13,714 nt of DNA from RGIG5612 sp045598285 (lineage in GTDB: Bacteria > Bacillota > Clostridia > Lachnospirales > Lachnospiraceae), in assembly GCA_045598285.1 (NCBI GenBank), contig JAZLLU010000030.1, positions 1-13,714 on the forward strand, written 5' to 3'. This document shows positions 6,237 to 13,598 of this stretch, one piece after another. Positions within the stretch are counted from its first letter, which is position 1, and each line of letters begins with the position of its first letter. The position numbers and the translations under genes were made by a program. The notes beneath the pieces are model-generated. The model was not told the DNA's origin and searched no databases. It saw only the letters and a program-made list of their open reading frames with translations.

Positions 6237-6283
6237 CTTGTATTTTTAAAGGGCTTGGGGTAAAATGTATAGGTTCGCTAAAA

Positions 6284-6289
6284 TATAAT
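6284..6289 (+). promoter_or_regulatory. possible -10 box of ligase operon
   Basis: TATAAT lies 38 nt before the ligase start codon and after the degV terminator. No good -35 box is found at 16-18 bp; TTGGGG (6255-6260) is 23 bp away. The position fits but the call is weak. Confidence 0.3.
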
Positions 6290-6327
6290 AAGAAGAAAAA
6301 GATTAATAGGTGTGAAAGGAGATTGTT

Positions 6328-8130
6328 ATGTCTGATAATATTACAGCAAAAATGCCTTGGAAAGATCATATGGGAGAGTTGCCTCTACATTTAGATTATT
6401 TTGAAGGAACTATGTATGAAGGCGTAAAGAAAATGGCAGAAACATATCCAAACAATATTGCTTTTGACTTTATGGGAAGCACAACAACATACAAGAAAAT
6501 GCTTTTCGAAATTCAAAGATGTGCAAAATCGTTAAAGACTCTTGGCGTTCGTGAGGGAGACAAAGTTACAATTGCACTTCCAAACTGCCCTCAAGCTATT
6601 TATGCTTTCTATGCACTTAACTGCATAGGAGCTGTCGCAAACATGATACATCCACTTTCGGCTGAAAAAGAAATAGAGTTTTATCTTAATGAGTCAGACA
6701 GTGTTACAGTAATTACACTTGATCAATTTTATAATAAAATCGAAGCAATTCGTCAAAATACAAAAATTGTTAACGTAGTTATTGCAAGTGTTAAAGATGA
6801 ACTTTCAAGACCAATTAAAGCAGGATATATGCTTACAGAAGGTCGTAAGATTAAAAGAATACCTAAGGATGCACCAATTATCAGATGGGATGAATTCATG
6901 AACATCGGTAAGGCATGCTTCTGGAATTTCGAAGTTCACAAAGATAAAGATGAGACAGCAGTAGTTCTTTATTCAGGTGGAACAACAGGAATTCAAAAAG
7001 GTATTGAACTTACAAACTTAAACTTTAATGCACTTGCAGCTCAAATCGTAGGTGTTAACCCTATGTTTAGACCTGGCGATAAGATGCTTGCAGCTATGCC
7101 AATTTTCCATGGATTCGGACTTGGTGTTTGCATTCACTCGATGCTCTTTAATGGTGGACGTTGTATTTTAGTTCCTCGTTTCACACCAAAGAGTTATGCA
7201 AAATTAATGGTTAACAAAAAATGTAATTTCGTTGCAGGCGTTCCTACATTATACGAAGCACTTCTTCGTCTTGATTCAATGGAGAAAGCTAACCTTAGTG
7301 CACTTAAAGGTGTATTCTCAGGTGGCGATTCACTTTCAATTGAATTAAAGAAGAAATTAGATAAGTTCTTATATGATCACCATGCAAGCATTCAAGTACG
7401 TGAAGGATACGGCACAACTGAAACTGTTACAGCATGTTGCTTAACACCACCTACAATGAATAAAGAAGGAAGTATTGGTGTTCCATTCCCAGATACATAT
7501 ATTAAGATTGTAGAACCAGGAACAGAAAAAGAGCTTCCATATGGTGAAGAAGGTGAAATTCTTCTTGCTGGTCCAAGCGTTATGAAATGTTATATGAAAC
7601 ATCCAGAAGAGAGCGCGGTAACGCTTCGTAAACATGACGATGGACTTACATGGGTTTATACAGGCGACTTAGGAACTATGGATGAACAAGGATTCACATA
7701 CTTCAAAGGCCGCGCAAAGAGAATGATTATTAGTTCGGGATATAATATTTACCCAGCACAGATGGAAAACATTTTAGATGCAAATCCAATGGTTTCTATG
7801 AGCTGCGTAATAGGCGTACCTGATGATTATAAGATCCAAAAAGTTAAAGCTTTCGTTGTTCTTAAACCAGAATATAAAGAAAACGAAGAAACATGGATTA
7901 AGCTTATGGCATATTGTAAGAAACATGTTGCAAAATATTCAATGCCATACGATATTGAGTTTAGAAAAGACCTTCCAAAAACATTAGTTGGAAAGGTTGC
8001 ATACAGAGAACTTGAGGAAGAAGAATTAGCAAAAATTGCAGCAATGACAGAAGAAGAAAAGCATGCTCCTGACCCAAGCACTCTTAAGAAAGAAGAGATA
8101 GCGCAAGAGGCAGATAAAATGACAGACTAA
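6328..8130 (+). CDS. AMP-forming acyl-CoA synthetase / ligase
   Basis: This 600-residue enzyme of the adenylate-forming (ANL) superfamily activates a carboxylic acid with ATP and probably joins it to CoA. Core motifs are in order: YSGGTTGIQKG (215-225, P-loop with GG instead of the usual TSG), YGTTE (361-365), YTGDLG (444-449), GRAKRMIISSGYNIYP (461-476) and catalytic Lys K556 in PKTLVGK. The size and N-terminus fit medium- or long-chain fatty acyl-CoA ligases, but the substrate cannot be read from sequence. An acidic tail of about 35 residues (566-600) extends past the usual end. The ribosome site AAAGGAG is well placed. The E2-like acyltransferase gene follows after 36 nt, which suggests the two act on the same acyl group. 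Confidence 0.9.
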   Translation: MSDNITAKMPWKDHMGELPLHLDYFEGTMYEGVKKMAETYPNNIAFDFMGSTTTYKKMLFEIQRCAKSLKTLGVREGDKVTIALPNCPQAIYAFYALNCIGAVANMIHPLSAEKEIEFYLNESDSVTVITLDQFYNKIEAIRQNTKIVNVVIASVKDELSRPIKAGYMLTEGRKIKRIPKDAPIIRWDEFMNIGKACFWNFEVHKDKDETAVVLYSGGTTGIQKGIELTNLNFNALAAQIVGVNPMFRPGDKMLAAMPIFHGFGLGVCIHSMLFNGGRCILVPRFTPKSYAKLMVNKKCNFVAGVPTLYEALLRLDSMEKANLSALKGVFSGGDSLSIELKKKLDKFLYDHHASIQVREGYGTTETVTACCLTPPTMNKEGSIGVPFPDTYIKIVEPGTEKELPYGEEGEILLAGPSVMKCYMKHPEESAVTLRKHDDGLTWVYTGDLGTMDEQGFTYFKGRAKRMIISSGYNIYPAQMENILDANPMVSMSCVIGVPDDYKIQKVKAFVVLKPEYKENEETWIKLMAYCKKHVAKYSMPYDIEFRKDLPKTLVGKVAYRELEEEELAKIAAMTEEEKHAPDPSTLKKEEIAQEADKMTD

Positions 8131-8166
8131 GAAGGACATAATTGCCCTGCTTAAAAAGGAGAAAAA

Positions 8167-9045
8167 ATGGGTGAGAAAAAAGAACGTCGTAAATTTGGCG
8201 ACAGGTTTGATGGCAAGCTGATAAAAGATTTAGATCCGATGCATGTAATCACACCAATTCTTTATCCAAATAGATGTGATAATGAAGCATATATTATGGA
8301 AAGAATTGATCTCGCACCAATTAAAGCTTACCTTGAAAAAATAAATGCAAATGAAAAAGATTTTCCTTACACAGTATTTCACATAATTGTTACTGCGATA
8401 ATCAAAACCTTAACAGTTCGTCCAAAGATGAACCGCTTCGTTGCAAACAAACTTATGTATCAAAGAAATGAAGTTAGTGCTTCTTTCGTTGTAAAGAAAC
8501 AGTTTTCTGATGAAGGTGAAGAGGCATTAGCAATTATTCATGCAAAGCCAGAAGATACGATTGCTACGATACATAAAAAATTGTTCGAGCAAATTAGTGC
8601 GGGCAGAAGTGATGTGCTGGACAAATCATCAGAGAGTATGGACATTGTTAGTAAAATGCCAAGAAGACTTACCAGAGCGTTTTGCGAATTTTGTTGCTTT
8701 TTAGATAGAATTGGTAAATGCCCGAAAGGTTTTATTGAAACAGATCCTTACTACACATCAGTTGTACTTTCTAATATGGGATCACTTCATATAAAAAGTG
8801 GTTATCATCATCTTACAAACTGGGGCACATGCTCACTGTTTTGCCTAGTTGGTGAAATAAAAAACAGACCTTTGCTAGATGCGAATAACGAAATTGTTAT
8901 TAAAGAAACAATTGATATAGGTCTTACAATTGATGAACGACTTGCTGATGGATATTACTACTCAAAGACAGTAAGGCTACTAAAAAAACTTCTTGAAAAT
9001 CCGGAGCTTTTAGAACTTCCAATGGATGAAGAAATAGACTACTAA
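8167..9045 (+). CDS. stand-alone E2-like acyltransferase fold
   Basis: This 292-residue protein resembles the catalytic core of 2-oxoacid dehydrogenase E2 / chloramphenicol acetyltransferase, which move acyl groups between CoA and a carrier. Seen are a conserved core strand VVLSNMGSL (199-207), FCLVGEI (225-231) and the C-terminal signature IDERLADGYYYSKTVRLLKK (255-274), equivalent to the E2 DHRxxDG motif. The catalytic His is Glu257 here, while Asp261 is kept. There is no lipoyl domain and no E1-binding domain, and no E1 or E3 gene nearby, so it is not a dehydrogenase subunit. HH at 214-215 might supply another catalytic base, but this is speculation. It follows the acyl-CoA synthetase in an operon (AAAAAGGAG ribosome site) and may use its acyl-CoA product, or be a non-catalytic acyl-CoA-binding protein. 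Confidence 0.75.
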   Translation: MGEKKERRKFGDRFDGKLIKDLDPMHVITPILYPNRCDNEAYIMERIDLAPIKAYLEKINANEKDFPYTVFHIIVTAIIKTLTVRPKMNRFVANKLMYQRNEVSASFVVKKQFSDEGEEALAIIHAKPEDTIATIHKKLFEQISAGRSDVLDKSSESMDIVSKMPRRLTRAFCEFCCFLDRIGKCPKGFIETDPYYTSVVLSNMGSLHIKSGYHHLTNWGTCSLFCLVGEIKNRPLLDANNEIVIKETIDIGLTIDERLADGYYYSKTVRLLKKLLENPELLELPMDEEIDY

Positions 9046-9053
9046 GAAAAAGG

Positions 9054-9086
9054 CCTCCAAAGAAAACTTTGGAGGTTTACTTTTTT
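9054..9086 (+). terminator. terminator of the ligase/E2-like operon
   Basis: A perfect 9-bp stem CCTCCAAAG/CTTTGGAGG (9054-9062 and 9067-9075, loop AAAA) is followed by TTTACTTTTTT. It ends the ligase/E2-like transcript. The traX ribosome site begins one base after the T tract, so traX is either expressed by read-through or the hairpin modulates it. Confidence 0.85.
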
Positions 9087-9098
9087 AAGGAGAAAAAA

Positions 9099-9794
9099 AT
9101 TAACTCGAACACATTAAAAATAATTGCTTGCATTTCTATGTTAGTAGATCATATTGGCGTTATATTTTTCCCGAGCCAGAGTATATTTAGATGCATCGGA
9201 CGTTTGGCATTGCCTATTTTTGCGTTCCTTATTGCAGAGGGAGTAAAACACACATCAAACAAATTAAAATATTTCTTGCGAGTATTTATTCTTGGAATTA
9301 TTTGTCAGATAGGATACACCCTAAGTGAAGTAATTGAAGGAGTCCACATCACAAATATATATTTTAATATACTTCTAACATTCTCCATAGGAATTCTTAT
9401 ATGCTATTGTTGGGAAGCAGCAATTAAGAATAAAAAGGGATTTATACTTTTGCTTATTGTTGTTCTTTTGGCAGCAGCACTCCAAATATATTCAAGATTT
9501 TCATATATACTAGGATTTGGAATTGAATTTGATTACGGATTTATGGGAATGATGCTTCCACTTTGTGCGATGATCTTTAGCGAAAAAAAGTACAAATTTG
9601 CTTTGTTTGGCGCAGGATTAATACTTCTTAGCATTCAAGCTTTAGATAACCCAACGCAGTGGGTAGCACTTCTTTCGTTGCCACTTCTTTGGTTTTATAA
9701 TAATGAGCGTGGAAAATACAAACTTAAATATTTGTTTTATATTTTCTATCCAGTTCATTTAGTTATTCTTTATGGAATCAGTTATTTAATTTAA
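9099..9794 (+). CDS. TraX-family membrane protein, ATT start
   Basis: This 231-residue integral membrane protein belongs to the TraX family, named for the F-plasmid pilin N-acetyltransferase and related to other membrane acyltransferases; chromosomal Firmicutes copies have no proven role. It opens with the family motif LKIIACISMLVDHIG, followed by GRLALPIFAFLIAEG and about 7-8 hydrophobic segments, and ends near YPVHLVIL. The frame is open back to a TTG at 9069, but that TTG lies in the 3' arm of the terminator and has no ribosome site. A strong AAGGAG (9087-9092) stands 6 nt before an in-frame ATT at 9099. No ATG occurs until inside the first membrane helix. I therefore place the start at ATT. 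Confidence 0.8.
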   Translation: MNSNTLKIIACISMLVDHIGVIFFPSQSIFRCIGRLALPIFAFLIAEGVKHTSNKLKYFLRVFILGIICQIGYTLSEVIEGVHITNIYFNILLTFSIGILICYCWEAAIKNKKGFILLLIVVLLAAALQIYSRFSYILGFGIEFDYGFMGMMLPLCAMIFSEKKYKFALFGAGLILLSIQALDNPTQWVALLSLPLLWFYNNERGKYKLKYLFYIFYPVHLVILYGISYLI

Positions 9795-10270
9795 GATTGT
9801 AAAGATTTAAGTTTTTCTTTTAATGGCGCGTATGCGTCAGAAGGATTTTCTAAAGAAAGCACAGTCTTTTCCATAGGGCACATATCGTCGCCAGTTCTAT
9901 TAATTATGTAAGGAACGATAGTTCCAACTTCGTAAGAAAAATCGGGGTTGGAATTTTTAGCATTATCCAAAACCTTAAAGGAATGTTCACTCGTTATTTC
10001 TCCAAAGATATATTGAGCGCCGCTGTCGATTAAAAGCATAGCAGCAGCTTTTCCAATTACTCGGTCAGCAACAACAGCGCCATCAAAAAAATAACGGTCT
10101 GTTTTAAGCATATCCATAATAGGAGCAATACCTTTTTTCTTAGATGTATAAAGTTTGTAAGAGCTTTCGGAACATGTACCGGACACATTTTTAATAAAGG
10201 CTACAAAAGTTTCATCGCCCGAAAACAAAAGTTCTTTAATTTTTGAAATTTGGTTTTTAGATATTTTCAT
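9791..10270 (-). CDS. DUF1893 protein
   Basis: This 159-residue cytoplasmic protein of unknown function has DUF1893 features: GIAPIMDML (47-55), DGAVVADRVIGKAAAMLLI (63-81) and INRTGDDMCPMEKTV (123-137). The family is reported to have a cytidine-deaminase-like fold, but I see no HAE/PCxxC zinc motif, so deaminase activity is unlikely. The ribosome site AAAGGA lies 9 nt before the ATG. It converges with traX, and the two stop codons overlap within 9791-9794. It is transcribed divergently from the MoaE-like gene. Confidence 0.82.
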   Translation of the reverse strand: MKISKNQISKIKELLFSGDETFVAFIKNVSGTCSESSYKLYTSKKKGIAPIMDMLKTDRYFFDGAVVADRVIGKAAAMLLIDSGAQYIFGEITSEHSFKVLDNAKNSNPDFSYEVGTIVPYIINRTGDDMCPMEKTVLSLENPSDAYAPLKEKLKSLQS

Positions 10271-10320
10271 TTGTAAAAATCCTTTGATATAAATTATAAT
10301 GATTAAAAATAAAATGACAA
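10271..10320. promoter_or_regulatory. overlapping divergent promoters
   Basis: On the plus strand TTGTAA (10271-10276) and TATAAT (10295-10300) are 18 bp apart and point to the MoaE-like gene. On the minus strand TTGTCA (10315-10320 reversed) and TATAAT (10293-10298 reversed) are 16 bp apart and point to the DUF1893 gene. The two -10 boxes share the palindrome ATTATAAT, so polymerase can occupy only one promoter at a time. Confidence 0.55.
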
Positions 10321-10341
10321 TAATTTTAGGAAGAGATTAAT

Positions 10342-10737
10342 ATGAAACCTTCAATAGACAAGTGGATAAAAGAAGCTAAGAAAGATAAAGATGCAAAAAA
10401 ATGCGGAATGTATCTTTCGCATGTGGGTGTTGTAAGAGAAGATGCAAAGGCAAAAGTTCGTTTTGGTGATGAAAACGCAAAACATGTAACGGCTATGGAG
10501 TTTGATTATGATGCAATAAAAGTTCAGCAGGCAATAGAAGAAACTTATAAACTAGAAGGCATATATTATGTTAGAGTGCATCTTGAAAAAGGTAAAATAA
10601 AAGTCGGACATGAAATAATGTATGTCTTAATAGGTGGCGATATAAGACCTAATGTAACAAAGGCATTGGATTTTTTGGTTAGTAAATTAAAAAATGAATG
10701 CGTACAAGAAAAAGAATTATTTTGCAGTATCAAGTAA
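10342..10737 (+). CDS. moaE: MoaE-like molybdopterin synthase large subunit
   Basis: This 131-residue protein resembles MoaE, the catalytic subunit of molybdopterin synthase, which adds sulfur from MoaD thiocarboxylate to precursor Z. Seen are CGMYLSHVGVVR (21-32), the central MEFDYDAIKVQQAIEE (52-67) and IRPNVTKALDFLVSKLKNEC (101-120). Two lysines seven residues apart (K117 and K124 in KNECVQEK) match the spacing of the MoaE catalytic pair KTRAPFWK. It is a little shorter than typical MoaE. No moaA, moaC, moaD or molybdoenzyme gene is in the window, so it stands alone. Its 3' end overlaps the end of the DHHW gene on the other strand by 21 bp. Confidence 0.75.
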   Translation: MKPSIDKWIKEAKKDKDAKKCGMYLSHVGVVREDAKAKVRFGDENAKHVTAMEFDYDAIKVQQAIEETYKLEGIYYVRVHLEKGKIKVGHEIMYVLIGGDIRPNVTKALDFLVSKLKNECVQEKELFCSIK

Positions 10738-11859
10738 AACATCGGCCAGATAAGTATCTGTTACGAAAGTATTGGCTCCGTAAAGGAAAAGAATATCTGT
10801 TGCTTCGGAATTGTCAATTAGTTTTTTGCAATCATCACTGTAGTAACGTGCATCAACAATAGTGATAGTTTCAAAGTATGGTAAGATAAATTGAATAAAG
10901 GAATTCGCAAAAGAATCCTTGAAAATTACAAGATTTCGATCATTGTTACAAGTTGTTTTTATATTAATTAATGGGTGGTTACCACCTAAGAAAACATCGT
11001 ATTTATTCTTTGTACTTAAAGCAGCGCTGCTATAGATAGTAGCGCTTTTTAATTGCAAATCCGTGTATTCAACAACATATGCAAAATCAGTAGTTTTTGG
11101 AACATAAATATCTACATTGTCTTTAACATTAAAGTTGCCGCTAGTAGATGCCATAGTTCCACTAAAGTCTTCACTAGCTCTCATAATGTCGTACTCATAG
11201 ATAGGTTTAATATTCATTGCATTAGCAATTGAGTCGAAGGCGTATTTTGCACCAAGGCTAGTCCAGTGGTGATCGCTCTTATAATAGATATCCTCATATT
11301 TATGTGCTTTAAGCACATCAGTTACATCAACAAATTTCAATGCTTCATCTAAATATTGCCCCGCATAAGTTATGTCGTCTGCCTGCTTATGAACAGGGAA
11401 GTAAATAGGAGTCATAAAATCTAACACGTTAATTGCGCTAGGAACCAAAGTCATATATGTGTTTTGAAGAGGATGAGTTTCGGCAAATTTTTTAACAGCC
11501 TTAACATTCTTCTTAAAAGTTTTGTCAGGCGCACTAACATCTTCAAAAAGGTAATTTCCGCATCCTAACCAAACACCATTAGAGTTTTCATGTCCCGTAT
11601 ATTTATCAGTATAGAATTTTAGTGAAATCCACTGGTCACGAAGAAAGAATTGGTCAGCAACAAAGGTTTCTGCATCGCTCATAAATTTTCCAGAAGTTAA
11701 TGTGCTAGCACTAAATTCTGGAAACTTAGCAAGAGTACGATTTTCATTTTCTGAGAATTTTTTGTCGTGCATCATAATAAGACATGCATCTGCAAGAATA
11801 ATTACAGCTGCAAATATTAATAAAACACATTTAAAAATTCGTTTGTTTTGTTCTGCCAA
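10717..11859 (-). CDS. DHHW/AlgJ-like O-acetylation protein
   Basis: This 380-residue extracytoplasmic protein is anchored by one N-terminal membrane segment (about 7-30). It carries ENENRTLAKFP (38-48), DQFFLRDQW (69-77), SDHHWTSLGA (195-204) and FKDSFANS (313-320), the pattern of the DHHW family related to AlgJ/AlgX. These SGNH-like enzymes pass acetyl groups supplied by an MBOAT partner to a surface polysaccharide. D196, H197/H198 and S316 are the likely catalytic residues. It starts at TTG (11857-11859) with AAGGAG 5 nt before; the ribosome site overlaps the stop codon of the MBOAT gene, implying coupled translation. Its end overlaps the MoaE-like gene on the opposite strand. Confidence 0.88.
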   Translation of the reverse strand: MAEQNKRIFKCVLLIFAAVIILADACLIMMHDKKFSENENRTLAKFPEFSASTLTSGKFMSDAETFVADQFFLRDQWISLKFYTDKYTGHENSNGVWLGCGNYLFEDVSAPDKTFKKNVKAVKKFAETHPLQNTYMTLVPSAINVLDFMTPIYFPVHKQADDITYAGQYLDEALKFVDVTDVLKAHKYEDIYYKSDHHWTSLGAKYAFDSIANAMNIKPIYEYDIMRASEDFSGTMASTSGNFNVKDNVDIYVPKTTDFAYVVEYTDLQLKSATIYSSAALSTKNKYDVFLGGNHPLINIKTTCNNDRNLVIFKDSFANSFIQFILPYFETITIVDARYYSDDCKKLIDNSEATDILFLYGANTFVTDTYLADVLLDTAK

Positions 11860-11868
11860 AATTTCTCC

Positions 11869-13284
11869 TTAAAATCTAAAATACAAGAATGGATTGTAAG
11901 TCGAGTTTACGAGATATGCGATAGATAAAACAAAAATTATCACGTAACATGCAACGCAAATAATATTAAATCCAATTCCTTTCCTAGATGCAATTTTATT
12001 AAATATCTTCATTACAACAGGTGTTGAACAAAAAGCACAAGCTATAAGAAGAATTAAATTTGTCTTAAAGAAGTAAAGAGTTTCCATGTTTGAAATAGGA
12101 TTTCCTAACATTCCAAACATAGATTGGAAGTTCTTTGCAAGCTCTCCAATTGAGTTTGATGAAAACAAAAGCCATCCAAATAAAGTTACTAAAATTGAAT
12201 AAATATATTGTAAAACTTTAGGAAGCTTAGCAAGTCCTCTTCCATAAATATATTTTTCAAGTATCAATAAGATTCCGTAGTAAAGTCCCCAAAGAACAAA
12301 GTTCCAAGCAGCTCCATGCCAAAAACCTGTAAGAATCCAAACAACTAAAATATTAAATATATGTCTTGCGGCGCCAACTCTATTTCCACCAAGTGGAATA
12401 TAAAGATATTCTCTAAACCATGTTCCGAGGGAAATGTGCCATCTTCGCCAAAACTCAGTTGCGCTAGTAGAGATGTACGGATAATCAAAGTTTTTCATAA
12501 AGTCGAACCCAAGCATCTTTCCAAGACCAATAGCCATGTCTGAATATCCAGAAAAGTCAAAATAAATTTGGAAAGTGAAAGCTAAAACACCAAGCCACGT
12601 AGTTAAGGCAGCTCTGCTAGCTACCGGAGTTGCCATAATCTGATCAAAAAGCATCCCAACGTTGTTAGCTAGTAACACTTTTTTTGCAAGACCAATTATA
12701 AAAAGAGTTGCACCTTCGGCAATTTTGTCGAGTTCTAAAGTTCGTTCGTTAAGTTGCGTTTCAATATCAGCGTATCTAACGATAGGACCGGCAATAAGTT
12801 GTGGGAACATCGTAATATAAGCGCCAAAGTTAATTATATTTTTTTGAACCTTGACGTTGTTTTTATAAACATCGATAACGTATGAAAGAGTTTGGAATGT
12901 ATAAAATGAAATTCCTATTGGAAGCGCAAGCTCATGTATCGGAATTTCTAAACCTGAAAGGGCATTGATGTTTTCAATAACAAATCCATAGTACTTAAAG
13001 AAACATAAGAGCCCAATGTTAATGATAATATTAATTACGAAAGCAAAATTCTTTGCGCCTTTTTTATTGCTTTCAGCGTAATATGAAATAGAGCGGGCAG
13101 ATAAGTAGTTAAAGCAGATGCTAAACATCATCAATAAAACATAAACCGGTTCGCCCCATGCATAGAAAATAAGGGAGAAAACGATGAGTACAGCATTTTT
13201 TACTTTGATATTTGGTGATATAAAATAACAGAGCAAAAATGCGGGCAGAAACATGTAGATGAAGAACAGACTTGAAAAAACCAT
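11869..13284 (-). CDS. MBOAT O-acyltransferase (AlgI-like)
   Basis: This 471-residue polytopic membrane enzyme moves acetyl groups across or at the membrane for O-acetylation of an envelope polysaccharide. It has the typical start MVFSSLFFIYMFLP, FPQLIAGPIVRY (160-171), the signature FWRRWHISLGTWF (278-290) followed by YIPLGG (295-300), and the catalytic His in FWHGAAWNF (H323), with about ten or more hydrophobic segments. The frame is open to a GTG at 13302, but AAAGGA (13293-13298 reversed) stands 8 nt before the ATG at 13284, which also gives the family N-terminus, so I use that start. The DHHW partner gene follows 9 nt downstream. The polysaccharide acted on is unknown. Confidence 0.92.
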   Translation of the reverse strand: MVFSSLFFIYMFLPAFLLCYFISPNIKVKNAVLIVFSLIFYAWGEPVYVLLMMFSICFNYLSARSISYYAESNKKGAKNFAFVINIIINIGLLCFFKYYGFVIENINALSGLEIPIHELALPIGISFYTFQTLSYVIDVYKNNVKVQKNIINFGAYITMFPQLIAGPIVRYADIETQLNERTLELDKIAEGATLFIIGLAKKVLLANNVGMLFDQIMATPVASRAALTTWLGVLAFTFQIYFDFSGYSDMAIGLGKMLGFDFMKNFDYPYISTSATEFWRRWHISLGTWFREYLYIPLGGNRVGAARHIFNILVVWILTGFWHGAAWNFVLWGLYYGILLILEKYIYGRGLAKLPKVLQYIYSILVTLFGWLLFSSNSIGELAKNFQSMFGMLGNPISNMETLYFFKTNLILLIACAFCSTPVVMKIFNKIASRKGIGFNIICVACYVIIFVLSIAYLVNSTYNPFLYFRF

Positions 13285-13327
13285 AAACATAATCCTTTTC
13301 ACATTTTTTATAAAATCATACTATAAT

Positions 13328-13356
13328 ATTGTATAACGTACGGGATCAAAAATCAA
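13328..13356 (-). promoter_or_regulatory. probable promoter of MBOAT/DHHW operon
   Basis: Read on the minus strand, TTGATT (13351-13356) and TACAAT (13328-13333) are 17 bp apart, about 44 nt before the chosen MBOAT start. Match to consensus is fair. Confidence 0.5.
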
Positions 13357-13563
13357 GTGGATTTAAAGGGAAAAAAGTAATAAATTTACGATAATAAAAG
13401 TAATGTATCTAAAACAGGAAGAATATGCAATAATGATATAATGTATAATACCTATAATTGCTGATAATAATACAAATATGTAAAAAGTGCTGTATGAAAC
13501 AAAAACAAATGGAAAAGAAAATATTATAATTTAACAAACATGAAAAAATAGTGATTTTAAGGG
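13357..13563. other. AT-rich spacer upstream of rRNA promoter
   Basis: No gene is visible. Three TATAAT hexamers lie close together (13437-13442, 13444-13449, 13453-13458), none with a -35 box. The last 30 bases before the rRNA promoter are A/T-rich and could act as an UP element. Confidence 0.5.
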
Positions 13564-13592
13564 TTGACATATGCTTGATCCCATGCTATAAT
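13564..13592 (+). promoter_or_regulatory. rRNA operon promoter
   Basis: Perfect TTGACA (13564-13569) and TATAAT (13587-13592) are 17 bp apart, with an added TGC extended -10 (13584-13586). It is the strongest promoter in the window and fits an rrn operon. The start should be near 13599. Confidence 0.93.
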
Positions 13593-13598
13593 GATAAA

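Noticed and set aside
6008..6394. 128-codon ORF across the end of degV and the start of the ligase
   Set aside because: It overlaps degV in another frame, crosses the terminator and matches no family.
9069..9098. Ten-residue N-terminal extension of TraX from TTG
   Set aside because: The TTG lies in a terminator stem without a ribosome site, while a strong site stands just before the in-frame ATT at 9099.
13437..13458. Three TATAAT boxes as tandem extra rRNA promoters
   Set aside because: None has a recognisable -35 hexamer at 16-18 bp; in such AT-rich sequence these words are expected by chance.
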